Of a stretch of DNA of 64,000 bases, positions 10,015 through 19,784 are shown piece after piece. Within the stretch, counting starts at the first letter, position 1. Each line of letters begins with the position of its first letter. This DNA comes from Clusia tigrina (taxonomy: Eukaryota; Arthropoda; Insecta; Diptera; Clusiidae), in assembly GCA_920105625.2 (NCBI GenBank), contig OV050031.1:134250014-134314013 (forward strand), read 5' to 3'. The position numbers and the translations under genes are program-made. The notes beneath the pieces were generated by a model. It saw only the letters and a list, made by a program, of their open reading frames with translations. It searched no databases and was not told the origin of the DNA.

Positions 10015-13000
10015 ATCATCATCATAATTTGCGAACAACTACTTCTGATCATTGCCGAGCTATTAGCCTTCGCCAGTCGTCCCTGCTTCGCGCACGCTGG
10101 CGCCAATTGGAATCACCAAGTGCAGCCAGGTCCTCTTGAACTTGGTCCTTCCAACGTACTGGTGGTCTCCCCCTCCTGCGTCCGCCACTCGGCGACATCG
10201 ATTCAAACACTTTTTTCCCCGGAGCACTTTCATCCATTCGCACAACATGTCCCAGCCAGCGCAGCCGCTGAGTTTTAATGCGCTGAACTATATCAATGTC
10301 GGCGTACAGCTCATACAGCTCGTTGTTCCATCTGAATCGATACTCTCCGTAGTCGCATATAGGACCAAAGATCCTTCGAAGAAATTCGTCGTGTTGATGC
10401 TGGTTCCCAGATAAACGAAGTCCTTCACATCTTCAAAGTTGTAGTCGCCAACAGTGACGTGGTGTCCAAAACTCTGAGACTCTTTGTGTGTTGACACCAA
10501 GTACTTCGTTTTGCCCTCGTTTACCGCTAAATCCACTCGCCTCGCTTCTCTCTCCAAGCCGGAAAATGCAGCACTCACACAACAGCCGCGCCGTTATGGC
10601 CAATGATGTCAATATCATCAGCGTACGCCAGTAATATGACACTCTTGTGGAAGATAGTGCCTGTGCGATTTAGATCTGCTGCGCGTACGATTTTATCCAA
10701 CATTAGATTAAAGAATACTCACGATAAGGAGTCACCTGGCTCGGACAAGTCATTACCGATTTTAACTGAGCCAGTGGTGGTTCTTAGCGTCATAATGCAC
10801 AGCCGAATTAGCTTAGCAGGGACGCCAAATTCAGACATAGTGGCGTACAGTTGACTCCTTACGGTGCTGTCGAATGCGGCTTTGAAATCGACGAAAAGGT
10901 GGTGTATGTCGATCTGCTTCTCTAGGGTTTTCTCCTGGATTTGGCGTAGTGTGAACATTTGGTCAATGGTGCCTTTACCAGGTCTGAAGCCACATTGATA
11001 AGGCCCAATCAGTTCATTGGCGATGGGCTTCAGCCTTTCACAGAGTACGCTCGACAGGACCTTATAAGCGGTGTTCAGAAGGCTGATCCCGTGGTAGTTG
11101 GCACAGATTGCCGGATCACCCTTCTTGTGGATTGGGCAGAGCACACTTAAGTTCCAGTTGCTGGGCATGCATTCCTCCGACCATATTTTGCAGATGAGCT
11201 GGTGCATGCGTTTCGTGAGCTCATCGCCGCCAGCCTTGAATAGCTCCGCTGGTATACCATCAGCTCCGGCGGCTTTGTTAATTTTGAGCCACCTAATAGC
11301 TAGCAAGACCTCGTCATAGTCGGGGAGCGCTATTTCATGTTCGTCGTCAACAACTGTGGGGTCGGGTTCATCTTCATTGTTATCATTAGCGCTGTCGCCA
11401 TTCAGCAGCTGCGAGAAGTGTACCCTCCATAACGTGAGTATGCTCTGGACATCCATCACTAAATTCCCGTTTTCGTCTTTGCAGGAATTGGCTCCGGTCT
11501 TAAAACCTTCCGTTTAGCGCCTCACACGTTCGTAGAATTTTCGAGCCATATTCCTGCTGCCAAACATCTCGTTTTCCTCTGATTCTCTCTTTTCGGCTTC
11601 TCGTTTCTTGCGCTTAAAAAGACGCCTCTCTTCACTTCTCTTCTCTCGATATCGCTCCTTAACAGCTCGCGTTGCAGCCGATCGCAGGGTGAGTGTGGTA
11701 TGCTGCGTCTTTCTCTGCAGCGGCGTTGTGACACTCTTCGTCATACCAGCTGTTTTTCTTCGGGCGGTGATAGCCAATCACCTCTTCAGCGGTCGTGCGC
11801 ATGGAGTGGGAAATAAACGACCACTGCGCGCAAATATCGAGATCAGGGGGAGAGTCCGTCAGCATATTCGAGAGCCGAGATGAAAATGCGGTAGCTGACT
11901 GCTGCGATTGTAGCTTTCCGACGTCAAGCTTCCTCTGCGAATTAGAGCGTACTTTTTTTGCCGGACTGAGGCGAGTGCGAACCTTAGCTACAACAAGGTA
12001 GTGGTCCGAGTCAATGTTGGCACTTCGGATTGTACGTACGTCTAACACTCTGGATGCATGCCTGCAGTCGATCACAACGTGATCAATTTGGTTCCTGGTT
12101 TTATGATCAGGGGACAGCCAGATGGCTTTATGAATATCGGGATTTTGGAATCTAGTACTACTTACTACCATGTTCCGTGCTGCGTCGAAGTCGATCAGCC
12201 TCAAACCGTTTTCTGATGACTACTCGTGGAGGCTGAACTTACCGGCGGCTGGTTCAAAAATGCTTTTCTTGCCCACCTTGGCGTTGAAGTCACCTAGCAC
12301 AATTTTTACATCGTGGCGGGTGCATTGATCGAAGGTTTTTTCTAGTTGATCGTAGAAGGCATCCTTGGTGTTTTCGTCTTTCTCATCCGTCGGAGCATGT
12401 GCGCAGATTAGGCTGATGTTAAAGTATTCCGCCTTAATGCGGAGTGTGGCGAGCTTGTCGTCGACTGGGGTAAATCCCAGGACTTCATCTCGCAGTCGTT
12501 TGCTTTCCACAAAACCTACACCGAGTCTGCGCTTCGTCGCATGGCAGCTGTAGTAGATGTCACATGTAGCTTTTTTGAGCGTCCATGTCCCGTCCATTCC
12601 TGGAGTGCGGTGATGTCAGCTTTATATTTTTCGAGGCGTCAACCAGCTGGATAGAGGCACTTTTCCTATTAAGGGTCCGGACATTTCAGGTGCATATCCT
12701 TAAATCGTGCTCATTAAAACGTTTGCGGGGTTTGTCGTCAACAGTTGTGGGGTATTTCATCCGAGACTTTAATCTTAAATTCACTGGAGTAGTTTTTTTT
12801 ATGTGGCGGGTTCCAAGCCCAGCGCACAACCCTAAGCTAGGGATTATTTTTGTTTGGTGGTGGTAACCCACTTCGGGGGTATGGGCACTGCCGTTGGCAT
12901 CTATAGTACTCCTCCGCCACCGTTCCTACATGCGCGACCCCACCTGTCCTCGCATACTTTGATGAATCCTTAAATCGAATATGTCAGAGTGGCCTTACTA

Positions 13001-13189
13001 AAGCTCCCGATCTCGTTGGCCCTAACCAAGGATCACACATGGGTTGGTTACCACATCTTCACCTAGGTTGCTCAGGTTACCAGGATGCACCACGTGGAGG
13101 TGAGAGTAGGAAGATTTAAGAGACATGAGCCATTAGTAGCAGGAAACCCTAACGTGAATCTGTCCCTCTTGACACCCAGGACTTGGAGT
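10015..13189 (-). mobile_element. RTE-like non-LTR retrotransposon (right arm)
   Basis: Reverse-orientation mirror of 2899-6009, flanked by the same 36-bp target duplication (9979-10014 and 13190-13225). At 3175 bp it is 64 bp longer than the left copy. The TCATCATCAT run at its low-coordinate end is the 3' tail. Confidence 0.85.
10049..12710 (-). pseudogene. RTE-like endonuclease-reverse transcriptase, fuller copy
   Basis: This copy keeps the segments deleted in the left arm, so the RT runs open for 246 codons (11459-10719), from the region before KAAGADGIP, through ANYHGISLLNTAYK, FRPGKGTIDQ and FVDFKAAFDS, to the block before the catalytic strand. AYADDI follows in another frame at about 10620, then the C-terminal RLRWLGHVVRM and GRRRGRPP region, ending at 10049. 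The endonuclease (12597-12220 and 12204-11659) has LGDFNAKVG and the SDHYLV catalytic His block. A TAG separates the two endonuclease pieces (near 12220) and a stop replaces Trp in the TWNVRTL motif, so it is also dead. Confidence 0.85.
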
Positions 13190-13560
13190 TCCATTATTGA
13201 GGCAATAAAATATAGAATTCAATATTTAAGAAAATCAAAATTGATAGTGACAGAGAACGAATTAGACATTATTGTAATTAAACAATTTTTGAAAGAAAAC
13301 AATATAGACATCTATTACTCAACCGCCTATAATAAAACAAGCAATGCAAGCGTCGAGAGACCTCACTCTACATTGATCGAAAATGTTAGAATATTTAATG
13401 CCGACCCAAATAACCTAAATTAGAACTCAGCGAAAAAGTTGTTCAAGCTATTGTATGCTATAATAATACCATACATTCCACACATAAAAAAATGACCAAT
13501 TGAACTTTTGAATGACATTTTGAGTAAAAAAGGTATAGAAAAATATCACATGAAATACAT
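13190..13560 (+). mobile_element. Errantivirus-like integrase, C-terminal part (right arm)
   Basis: Starts with the right target duplication of the RTE-like insertion (13190-13225), then integrase motifs VTENE and NASVERPHSTLIEN to about 13420. A stop interrupts, after which CYNNTIHST-like residues (about 13450-13490) resemble the integrase segment after the core. Beyond that the frame fades into A-rich sequence. Confidence 0.75.
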
Positions 13561-13848
13561 AATAGAAAAATATCGACAATAAACAATTATAACAACAAAA
13601 CAATATATAATTATCAACAACAAAAATTATAAAATATTTATGTTAAGAATTACAGAGTGAGCAAATATGAACCTAAATATAAAAAATAAATAACTATACC
13701 GAAAATAACGATCAGAAATAAACAAAGAACGATAGAAACAAACAAAGAAAATATTACAAAAACCAAATAAAAAGAAAAAATAAATACCAAAATTAAGCTA
13801 ATTAAGATATACCTTTGAACTTAGCAGACAAAAATTAAAGAAAAATAT

Positions 13849-14640
13849 TTGTACAACATCAAATATGTTACAAACAAATTAATCCAAATAGAAGAACAAT
13901 TTAAACGATTGTTTCAAACTGTAGTAATACAGCAACTTAACAAATTAATTGAAAAATTCTTAGACATAATTTTACTAAGTCGATTACCTTACTTATTAGC
14001 ACATGACATTTTTACCCATGTCGAACTAGTTAAATATAATATCACAATAGAATCAATGTCAGACATTAAACCAAGTGTACTTTTCCATAACGAACTAATT
14101 GTATTCACTTTTTCAATACCGCAATTTGCGAATTAAAATTACTTTGAGGTAATAAAAATTCAATTCCCAACCTCAAAAGGGGAGGAATTAGAAATTCCAA
14201 TTACAACTGTAATAATAGGTAATAAATTGGTTTATGAATACACTAATGATATCATAAAATAAAGGAAACTCAAACCTCAAAAAGGTAATTGTATAAAGAA
14301 TGTTTTTAAGAAAAATAATATACTTGTAATTATATAATAAATAAAAAATAATCCATAACTCAACTTGAAAGCAATATGATAATAAAAAAAAAAATTGCCA
14401 ACAACAGATTTGCTACAAAATTATAATAAGGAAATTTTCTCAATTGAAAGAAACAATATAATTATATTCCACTTATGAAAAATAAAAATCAATAATTTTG
14501 AATTTACCAATGAAATCTTTATACACATCAATACTTTTGTTTCACCACAATTTAATAGGAATACCACAAAATTATTCAAGAACTCCACTTTCGAAATACC
14601 AACAATTAAAACCATTGAAAACAGGAAGCTGATTGAACAT
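13849..14640 (+). pseudogene. Env-like remnant of an errantivirus-type element
   Basis: Downstream of the integrase, in the position of env in insect errantiviruses, a 95-codon frame (13849-14136) contains a long amphipathic helix-like stretch (about residues 8-40) and a C-terminal FSIPQFAN-type segment. After a stop, further pieces to about 14640 contain IP-rich segments. Position and composition suggest the ectodomain of a degraded Env, but I see no clear furin site, fusion peptide or membrane anchor. The first 46 bases lie in palindrome 1; the rest is absent from the left side. Confidence 0.45.
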
Positions 14641-14698
14641 GTCTAATTCAGACATAATAATCACAGCACTGCTACCTACTCCATAATTATAATCATGA

Positions 14699-14920
14699 TT
14701 AATAATTGTTTATATCGCGATGAATGATGTCGTTGCTGACATACCAAGGTGCATTAGCACACAGTCGTATGACATTTGATTGGAATTGTTGTAGGATGTC
14801 CAGGTTTGACTTGGATGCTGATACCCAAATTTGAATACCATAAGTCCATATGGGCTTCAGTATTACCTTATATATCAGGACTTTTTTTCCAAGTGTTAGG
14901 GCTGACCTTTGTCCAAGTAG
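14699..14920 (-). pseudogene. Jockey-clade RT C-terminal fragment
   Basis: An uninterrupted 73-codon minus-strand frame without ATG encodes the conserved region after the RT domain of Jockey-type elements. The order is LLGQRSALTLGKKVLIYK, then LKPIWTYGIQIW, then ANAPWYVSNDIIHRD before a stop. The lack of damage suggests a fairly young fragment. The rest of the element is absent on both sides, and the upstream break is at about 14920-14940. Confidence 0.85.
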
Positions 14921-14963
14921 CCAGAAAAATTACCTAAGCGTTATGCTATCAATACAACAATAT

Positions 14964-15400
14964 TAGGCGCATTCGATTCGCCACTCTATCGACGATAGGA
15001 CAATATTTGTATGGAAAATATATCGAGTAAATTATACTCGGATTAAACCAGCGAATTTTTCCATCCTCGATAGAAAAGTGCTTCCAAATTGAAAATTGCA
15101 TGAAAACCAACGAGATTAAAAATGACCCATAAAAATTCCCTCAGATTTTTTTTATTTTAGCTGTTTAAATTTAAAGAAAGCAAAACTTGATCTTTGGATT
15201 TTGTTTTATTATTTTAAATATTATTATTCTGTTGATTTAAATTATATTCAGATGATTAGTTTGCATACAAAATGTAAAGAAAGTAAATGTATGAAAAAAA
15301 TAGTTGAAAAAGTGCTGCCAAGTATATCACTTACTCGAGTTGTTTTTTATTCGCACAACTCGTTACAAGCTCGATACAAGTGACGAATCGAATGCGCCTA
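14964..15400. mobile_element. TIR element (MITE-like), 437 bp
   Basis: Bounded by inverted repeats GGCGCATTCGATTCG and CGAATCGAATGCGCC with TA on both sides, consistent with a TA target duplication. TA is palindromic, so it could equally be part of the TIR. No transposase is inside; the 60-codon frame at 15201-15383 has no motif. It occurs once in the window. Confidence 0.65.
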
Positions 15401-15639
15401 TTGTAAATCATGCCCCGCTGCTACAAGAGTACCTGTCACGACTGCATCTACATTGTAAGGCATGCTCAAAACTATGCACCTAGATTTGGCAACCTCAGCA
15501 AAAAGTTTATAAGATAAGCATTTCCTTTGATAGAGCTAAGTATAAAAGTAAGATCAAAATTGTTCACCTGTCAGTCTTAAAGATAGAACCACAATAAACA
15601 TATAGATGAAAGATTAACTATAACTATATACTGTAGCAA
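15401..15639. other. Unassigned DNA
   Basis: No gene or repeat recognised. It separates the TIR element from the LTR-like repeat of the next retroelement and may hold the 5' part of that LTR. Confidence 0.4.
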
Positions 15640-15928
15640 TATATGTGTAGCAATATATGTAAATAACCTATTCCTTATAATTAGTAATGTACCCATATGT
15701 AAATAAGCATTTCCTATCATATGTAAATCTTTAAGTTATTGTGAACTGATCATTGATATAAAATCTAGTATAAATTGGATCATGTCATATTCGACGATTT
15801 TAAACAAGACGAACGGGTGCAGTTCGTGTTTGGCAGTCGTAGTGGAAAGACCCAAATAAAGGAAAAAGTAAAACAAAGTAACGAACCAAGTGTTTTAATT
15901 TTACCAAAGCTTGCTAAAAAATCAGAAG
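15640..15928 (+). repeat. LTR-like direct repeat, 5' copy
   Basis: Matches 18247-18540 from the GCAATATATG region to CAAAGCTTGCTAAAA, with about 6-8% differences by eye. TATAAAATCTAG at about 15756 could be a promoter element. A clear TG...CA boundary was not found, so the true LTR ends are uncertain. Confidence 0.65.
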
Positions 15929-16129
15929 TGAGATCGCGCTGCGCTAAAACTAAACAAAATTTTTTTTTTCTTTCAAAAAAATTAAATATGATTGAATCTG
16001 TACAGACGACTACACAATTCAACACTTGCGAAAGTGGTGTCAAAAACTTAAATTGGGCACGGTACAAGAAGTGCACTGGTTGTACGCTTGAGTACTAAAG
16101 TTCCAGATTTAAGTGAAATTTGTCCAGTG

Positions 16130-17340
16130 ATTGATGAAACTGTACTTGAAACGGGCGGCACAGTGTCGAACAAGAAAAATTAAAAAAACAATTATAGAGA
16201 CAAACAAACCAAAAGTAAAGACAAATGATGGAACAAATTTTGTGAAAAACAAACCAAAAGTAAAGACAAATGATGGAACATATTTAGTGAAAACAAAAAT
16301 GCAGATATATTGGCAAATGACTGCGAACATTTAAGCATAACGGCAAAAGACAAGACAAATGCAGAAACAAATACAGCAACAAACGAAGAGAACAATGAAA
16401 GCACATACGAAGTTGACAACGAAAATGTAGAAGACGCTAAATTAGTTGAAAGCATAGATCAAAGCGAAGAAGAAAATACAAATGAACATAACAATAGAGT
16501 TGTAAGTGAAAAAGCGCAGAAGATGCAGAAATAAATTATAGACGCAATAGGAGCGTTCAAAAAGGAAATCGAGTTGCTACGTAGAGAAAAAGGAATAATC
16601 CTGAAAGAAAATAAACTTTTGATGGAGCATCCAATGCGTACACAAGATGATAATTTCGATGAAAACAGGTTATCGTTCGGCATTTGGAAAGAGTTGCTGC
16701 CGCACTATGAAAGTGGTGAAGGTTTTTAAGTGTGAATTACACAAATTGAGTCCATAAATGAAGTGAATAAAATGAGTGACAATGAAATTAGCGCGTTGTT
16801 AGTAACTAAGTTGCGTGGAAAAGCACAAATATGGTTGCAAGCAAAACCAAACTTTGTGACTGAAAGCGCAGACCAACTTTTGTCTCAAATGTAGAGGTTT
16901 TTTTTTGCCAAAAATGAAATTAAACTAGCGCTACGGAAAAAATTGGAGCCAGAAAATGGAAGTTTGGTGAGCCATTCGCCGAATACTTCACTGAAAAATG
17001 CATACTGGCAAGTAACATTTTAATCGACGAAGCAAAAATGGTCGACTATCTCACTGAAGGGATTCCCAATGAACAACTTCGCACTCAAGCAAAAATTCAA
17101 CGTTTTTTGAACAAAGGAGATTTTTTACAGGCGTTTAACAAAGTTGAGCTAACAAGGCAGAATGCAGTTGCTGCACCTATGTCAGAGGATTCAAAAACAA
17201 AATCAAGATGCTTCAATTGCAACTGCTTAGTGCAAGAAGACAAAACGTGTTCCAGGTTCGTGCTGTGGTTGTGGTGCTATGGGTCATTTTGTTTCGGAGT
17301 GCCCCCAAAACAAGAAGAAGGTTGCCGAAGAATAATTATG
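16130..17340 (+). pseudogene. gag of the mdg3-like element (broken)
   Basis: Gag remnant in several frames. First come two short tandem NKPKVKTNDGT segments (about 16205-16290), then an acidic Asn/Glu-rich stretch (16310-16534). The gag core follows, with FGIWKELLPHYESGEGF (about 16680) and LLVTKLRGKAQIWL (about 16800). Near 17255-17300 a complete CCHC knuckle reads CCGCGAMGHFVSEC, which would bind genomic RNA. At least four stops or frameshifts separate these parts. The motif order matches the mdg3/micropia/blastopia group. Confidence 0.75.
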
Positions 17341-17558
17341 TAGGGTCTTATATATTAACCACTTTAGATAAAACAAATATTGACTTAGTTGCAGAATGCC
17401 TCATAGACTCCGGAAGTCCTATAAGTTTTATTCAAAGGTCAATGGTGCCGAAAAATATTGAATTAAATGAAATATCTAAGAATATTGTTGATGATGAAAT
17501 GGGACTTGTAGGCGTTGATAAGATGACTGAGTTAATTACAACGACTACAGAAGTCTGA
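17341..17558 (+). pseudogene. Retroviral-type aspartic protease fragment
   Basis: In the frame of 17208-17558, the segment ECLIDSGSPISFI holds the catalytic DSG of an LTR-retrotransposon protease, about 30 residues after the zinc knuckle region. The flap and second half are poorly preserved, and the frame ends at 17558 near a hairpin. Confidence 0.7.
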
Positions 17559-17578
17559 AGTCGGGTTAGACCGACTTC
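17557..17578. repeat. Short hairpin
   Basis: GAAGTCGG and CCGACTTC form an 8-bp stem with a 6-base loop. In the right arm a substitution shortens the stem to 7 bp. It lies just after the protease stop; no terminator-like T run follows. Confidence 0.6.
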
Positions 17579-17685
17579 GCCTTTACCTTTTCTTGTGCTT
17601 GTGAGTTCAACAATGAGGATGTTTTCTTCATAAATCATCATTAGGAGCATATTCACGGTAATTTTAGGTAGGATACTTAGAAACA

Positions 17686-17717
17686 GTATGTTCAACTTTA
17701 GAAACAGTTGAACATAC
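17686..17717. repeat. 12-bp hairpin
   Basis: GTATGTTCAACT and AGTTGAACATAC are perfectly complementary around an 8-base loop. The right-arm copy (about 62324-62355) has one stem change. It lies at the point where RT/RNase H is missing and could mark the deletion junction. Confidence 0.65.
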
Positions 17718-17919
17718 AATGAATAACACGTACAATCGGTCAATTAGTGTTTTGCTTTTCGGAGTTCAACAGAAAGGAAAAGTTTTAGATACTCTCAAAG
17801 AAAATTTAATAGAAAGAGAGCAAGGTGAAGTTACAAAGAATTTATAAACTATACGTCAAATATGCAAATTAAAACAGGAGAAATTGCAAAATTAGAACAA
17901 AGAGTATAAGGATAAAAAA

Positions 17920-18200
17920 AGACGAGAGCCAATAAAGTACAAATTAGGAGATTATGTCGTGACCAAAAACTTTGATTCACAAATAGGCGTTTCAAAAAAG
18001 CTTATTTCAAAGTTTAAAGGACCCTAAAGAATAGGAAAAATTTTCCGAAACGATCGCTATATATTGGAAGATGTAGACGGTTTTCAACAGTCCCGTACAG
18101 CTTACAGTGGAGTTTGGGCGATGGCATATTTAAAACCATGGTTCAATGGTCGTGATAGGCTAGTAGATAAAATTAATAATCACAAAACTGCAAAATAACA
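17920..18200 (+). pseudogene. Integrase C-terminal domain, mdg3-like
   Basis: Encodes KYKLGDYVVTKNFD, then GVSKKLISKFKGP, then NDRYILEDVDGFQQ, then YSGVWAMAYLKPW, the chromatin-binding C-terminal region of mdg3/micropia-type integrase. One stop follows KFKGP. The catalytic core is absent. Confidence 0.75.
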
Positions 18201-18246
18201 ATGTTAAGATCAGCTGATCATAAATGTCAGGATGGCCAAGTTCTAG

Positions 18247-18540
18247 CAATATACGAGTATGTGTAGCAATATATGTAAATAATCTATTCCTTATAATAAG
18301 TAATGTACCAATATGTAAATAACCATTTCTTATCATATGTAATTCTTTAAGTTATTATGAACTAATCATTGATATAAAATCTAGTACAAATTGGATCATT
18401 TCATGTTCGACGATTTTAAACAAGACGAACGGGAGCAGTTCGTGTCTGGCAGTCATAGTGGAAAGACCAAAATAAAGGAAAAAGTAAAACAAAGTAACAA
18501 ACCAAGTGTTTTAATTTTGCCAAAGCTTGCTAAAATACTG
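18247..18540 (+). repeat. LTR-like direct repeat, 3' copy
   Basis: Partner of 15640-15928. In the palindrome's right arm the same segment is at about 61490-61785. After the repeat, sequence to 18620 continues as a small open frame without recognised domain. Confidence 0.65.
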
Positions 18541-18666
18541 AGTTCTGTTGGAGGTTTCCCAAGGTGGAACTTGTCGAACTGCGTCTCTAAACTAAAAAGG
18601 AAATCATTGAAAACTAGTTCATCTCCAAAATAAGGTAGTGGGGTTCAGCATTTATGAAAATTGTTC

Positions 18667-19101
18667 ATTTTAAGGTATAGATAGCCACATTCAAACGCAA
18701 ATGCATTCCCTATTAAGAACATACTTTCTTCAATGTTGTCATAAATTGAAAATGTTTGTACATGAGTATGGTCGAGTATATCATTATTTTGTTCGTCTTG
18801 CCAAGATAGGACTTGAATTAAAAGATCATCGCCTCTTATTACTACTTCAGCATACTGTAGTCACCAACGCTTTTAAAATAAACACGAAAACATTTGCGGG
18901 GTAATTCTCACTGAATTTCGCCCACCTCTTCTAATGTGTCCAAAAAGAAGCTCTAGCCTATCTTGATAGAGTTTTTTTTGTCGGTATGCTACTAAACCCT
19001 TGTTTAGATAGAAAATCCCAAAATCGCCACAAACTATTAATATCTAAAAGCCATGCTTTAATGAAAGAAAAATGGTTATTAATGTCACTGCCCTTATCAT
19101 C
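18667..19101 (-). pseudogene. P-element-like (THAP9-type) transposase remnant (left arm)
   Basis: Mirror of 60930-61363. The minus-strand frame includes the diagnostic TKKLYQDRLELLFGHIRR segment, corresponding to the RLNQD-x-x-E-x-x-F block of P-superfamily transposases. Downstream, in another frame, a GYLYL segment corresponds to the family's ...YVCGYLL block. In this copy a frame-breaking difference lies near 19090-19101. No P-element terminal repeats or N-terminal THAP finger were found nearby. Confidence 0.65.
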
Positions 19102-19169
19102 GGCTGCTATTGAATATATTAAAAATTATATAAAAAAATATAAAAAAATACATATACTCGTATATTAAA

Positions 19170-19672
19170 AAAATATCACAATATACCTTCCATCTAGGCC
19201 CTCATTAGAAAATTCATATCAACCGAAAACAAGATATGTTATATTTATTTCTAAACTTTAAATTATAAATTAATCCAGTTAAGTATGAGCTAATTGAATT
19301 TTTCCTATCCAATAAATCACAAAATTAACACACAAGATTCCCTTTTATAAAATTATTTACTTTTTCTGCAGAAATGCGCCAAAACAATTTTCAAATTATA
19401 ACGATTGCCAAATGTCAAAATAAAGAGAAGTTGGGCATAGATTACAAAAAGCTGGATCCACTCAAAATCGTGGTAAATCCACTCATAATCGTGGTCAGTC
19501 CACTAAAACTCATGGTGTGTCCGCTGAACTATAGGAAAAGCACACATACTACTACATACACTAACGCTATACACACACTGGCAATGAAAGAGACATTCTT
19601 TTCTCCTCTAATATAAACTCTAAAATGCGGCAAGTGTGTAATGAATTTCTTATATCATTATCGGTGGGCGCT
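19170..19672. other. Unassigned DNA
   Basis: AT-rich, no recognised gene. A TCCACTCA-type motif repeats three times at about 19457-19505 (CAAAATCGTGG, ATAATCGTGG and similar), a small imperfect tandem of about 21 bp. Confidence 0.4.
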
Positions 19673-19682
19673 CTTTTAGGTA

Positions 19683-19772
19683 TTATTATTATTATTATTA
19701 TTACTAGAAAAACAATAACTTAATTATTATTTTACATTGTAAGGGGAGCACTAGCTGCCAGGGCCTTCAGCT
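19683..19772 (-). mobile_element. Tiny 5'-truncated retroposon with (TAA)n tail
   Basis: Read on the minus strand, a segment of about 70 bp ends in (TAA)n and is flanked by the 12-bp direct repeat TACCTAAAAGAG (on the plus strand CTCTTTTAGGTA at 19671-19682 and 19773-19784). This is the signature of target-primed retrotransposition by an element with a TAA tail (I-like or SINE). Too little body remains to name the family. Confidence 0.75.
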
Positions 19773-19784
19773 CTCTTTTAGGTA

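Larger units (their letters stand above)
8062..13894. repeat. Palindrome 1, right arm
   Basis: Reverse complement of 2194-7981. Its RTE-like element is more complete than the left one, retaining 64 bp lost there. Similarity ends at 13894; beyond this the gypsy-like sequence continues here, whereas the left side switches to a mariner fragment. Confidence 0.95.
15640..18620 (+). mobile_element. mdg3/micropia-like gypsy element, RT and RNase H deleted (left arm)
   Basis: A defective Ty3/gypsy element between direct repeats of about 290 bp. The order is gag, protease, then directly the C-terminal part of integrase. RT, RNase H and most of integrase are missing, leaving about 3 kb where the family has 5 kb or more. 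The right-arm copy is 61400-64000. Confidence 0.75.

Noticed and set aside
17557..17578. Hairpin considered as a transcription terminator
   Set aside because: No T run follows and intrinsic terminators are not expected in this genome type.
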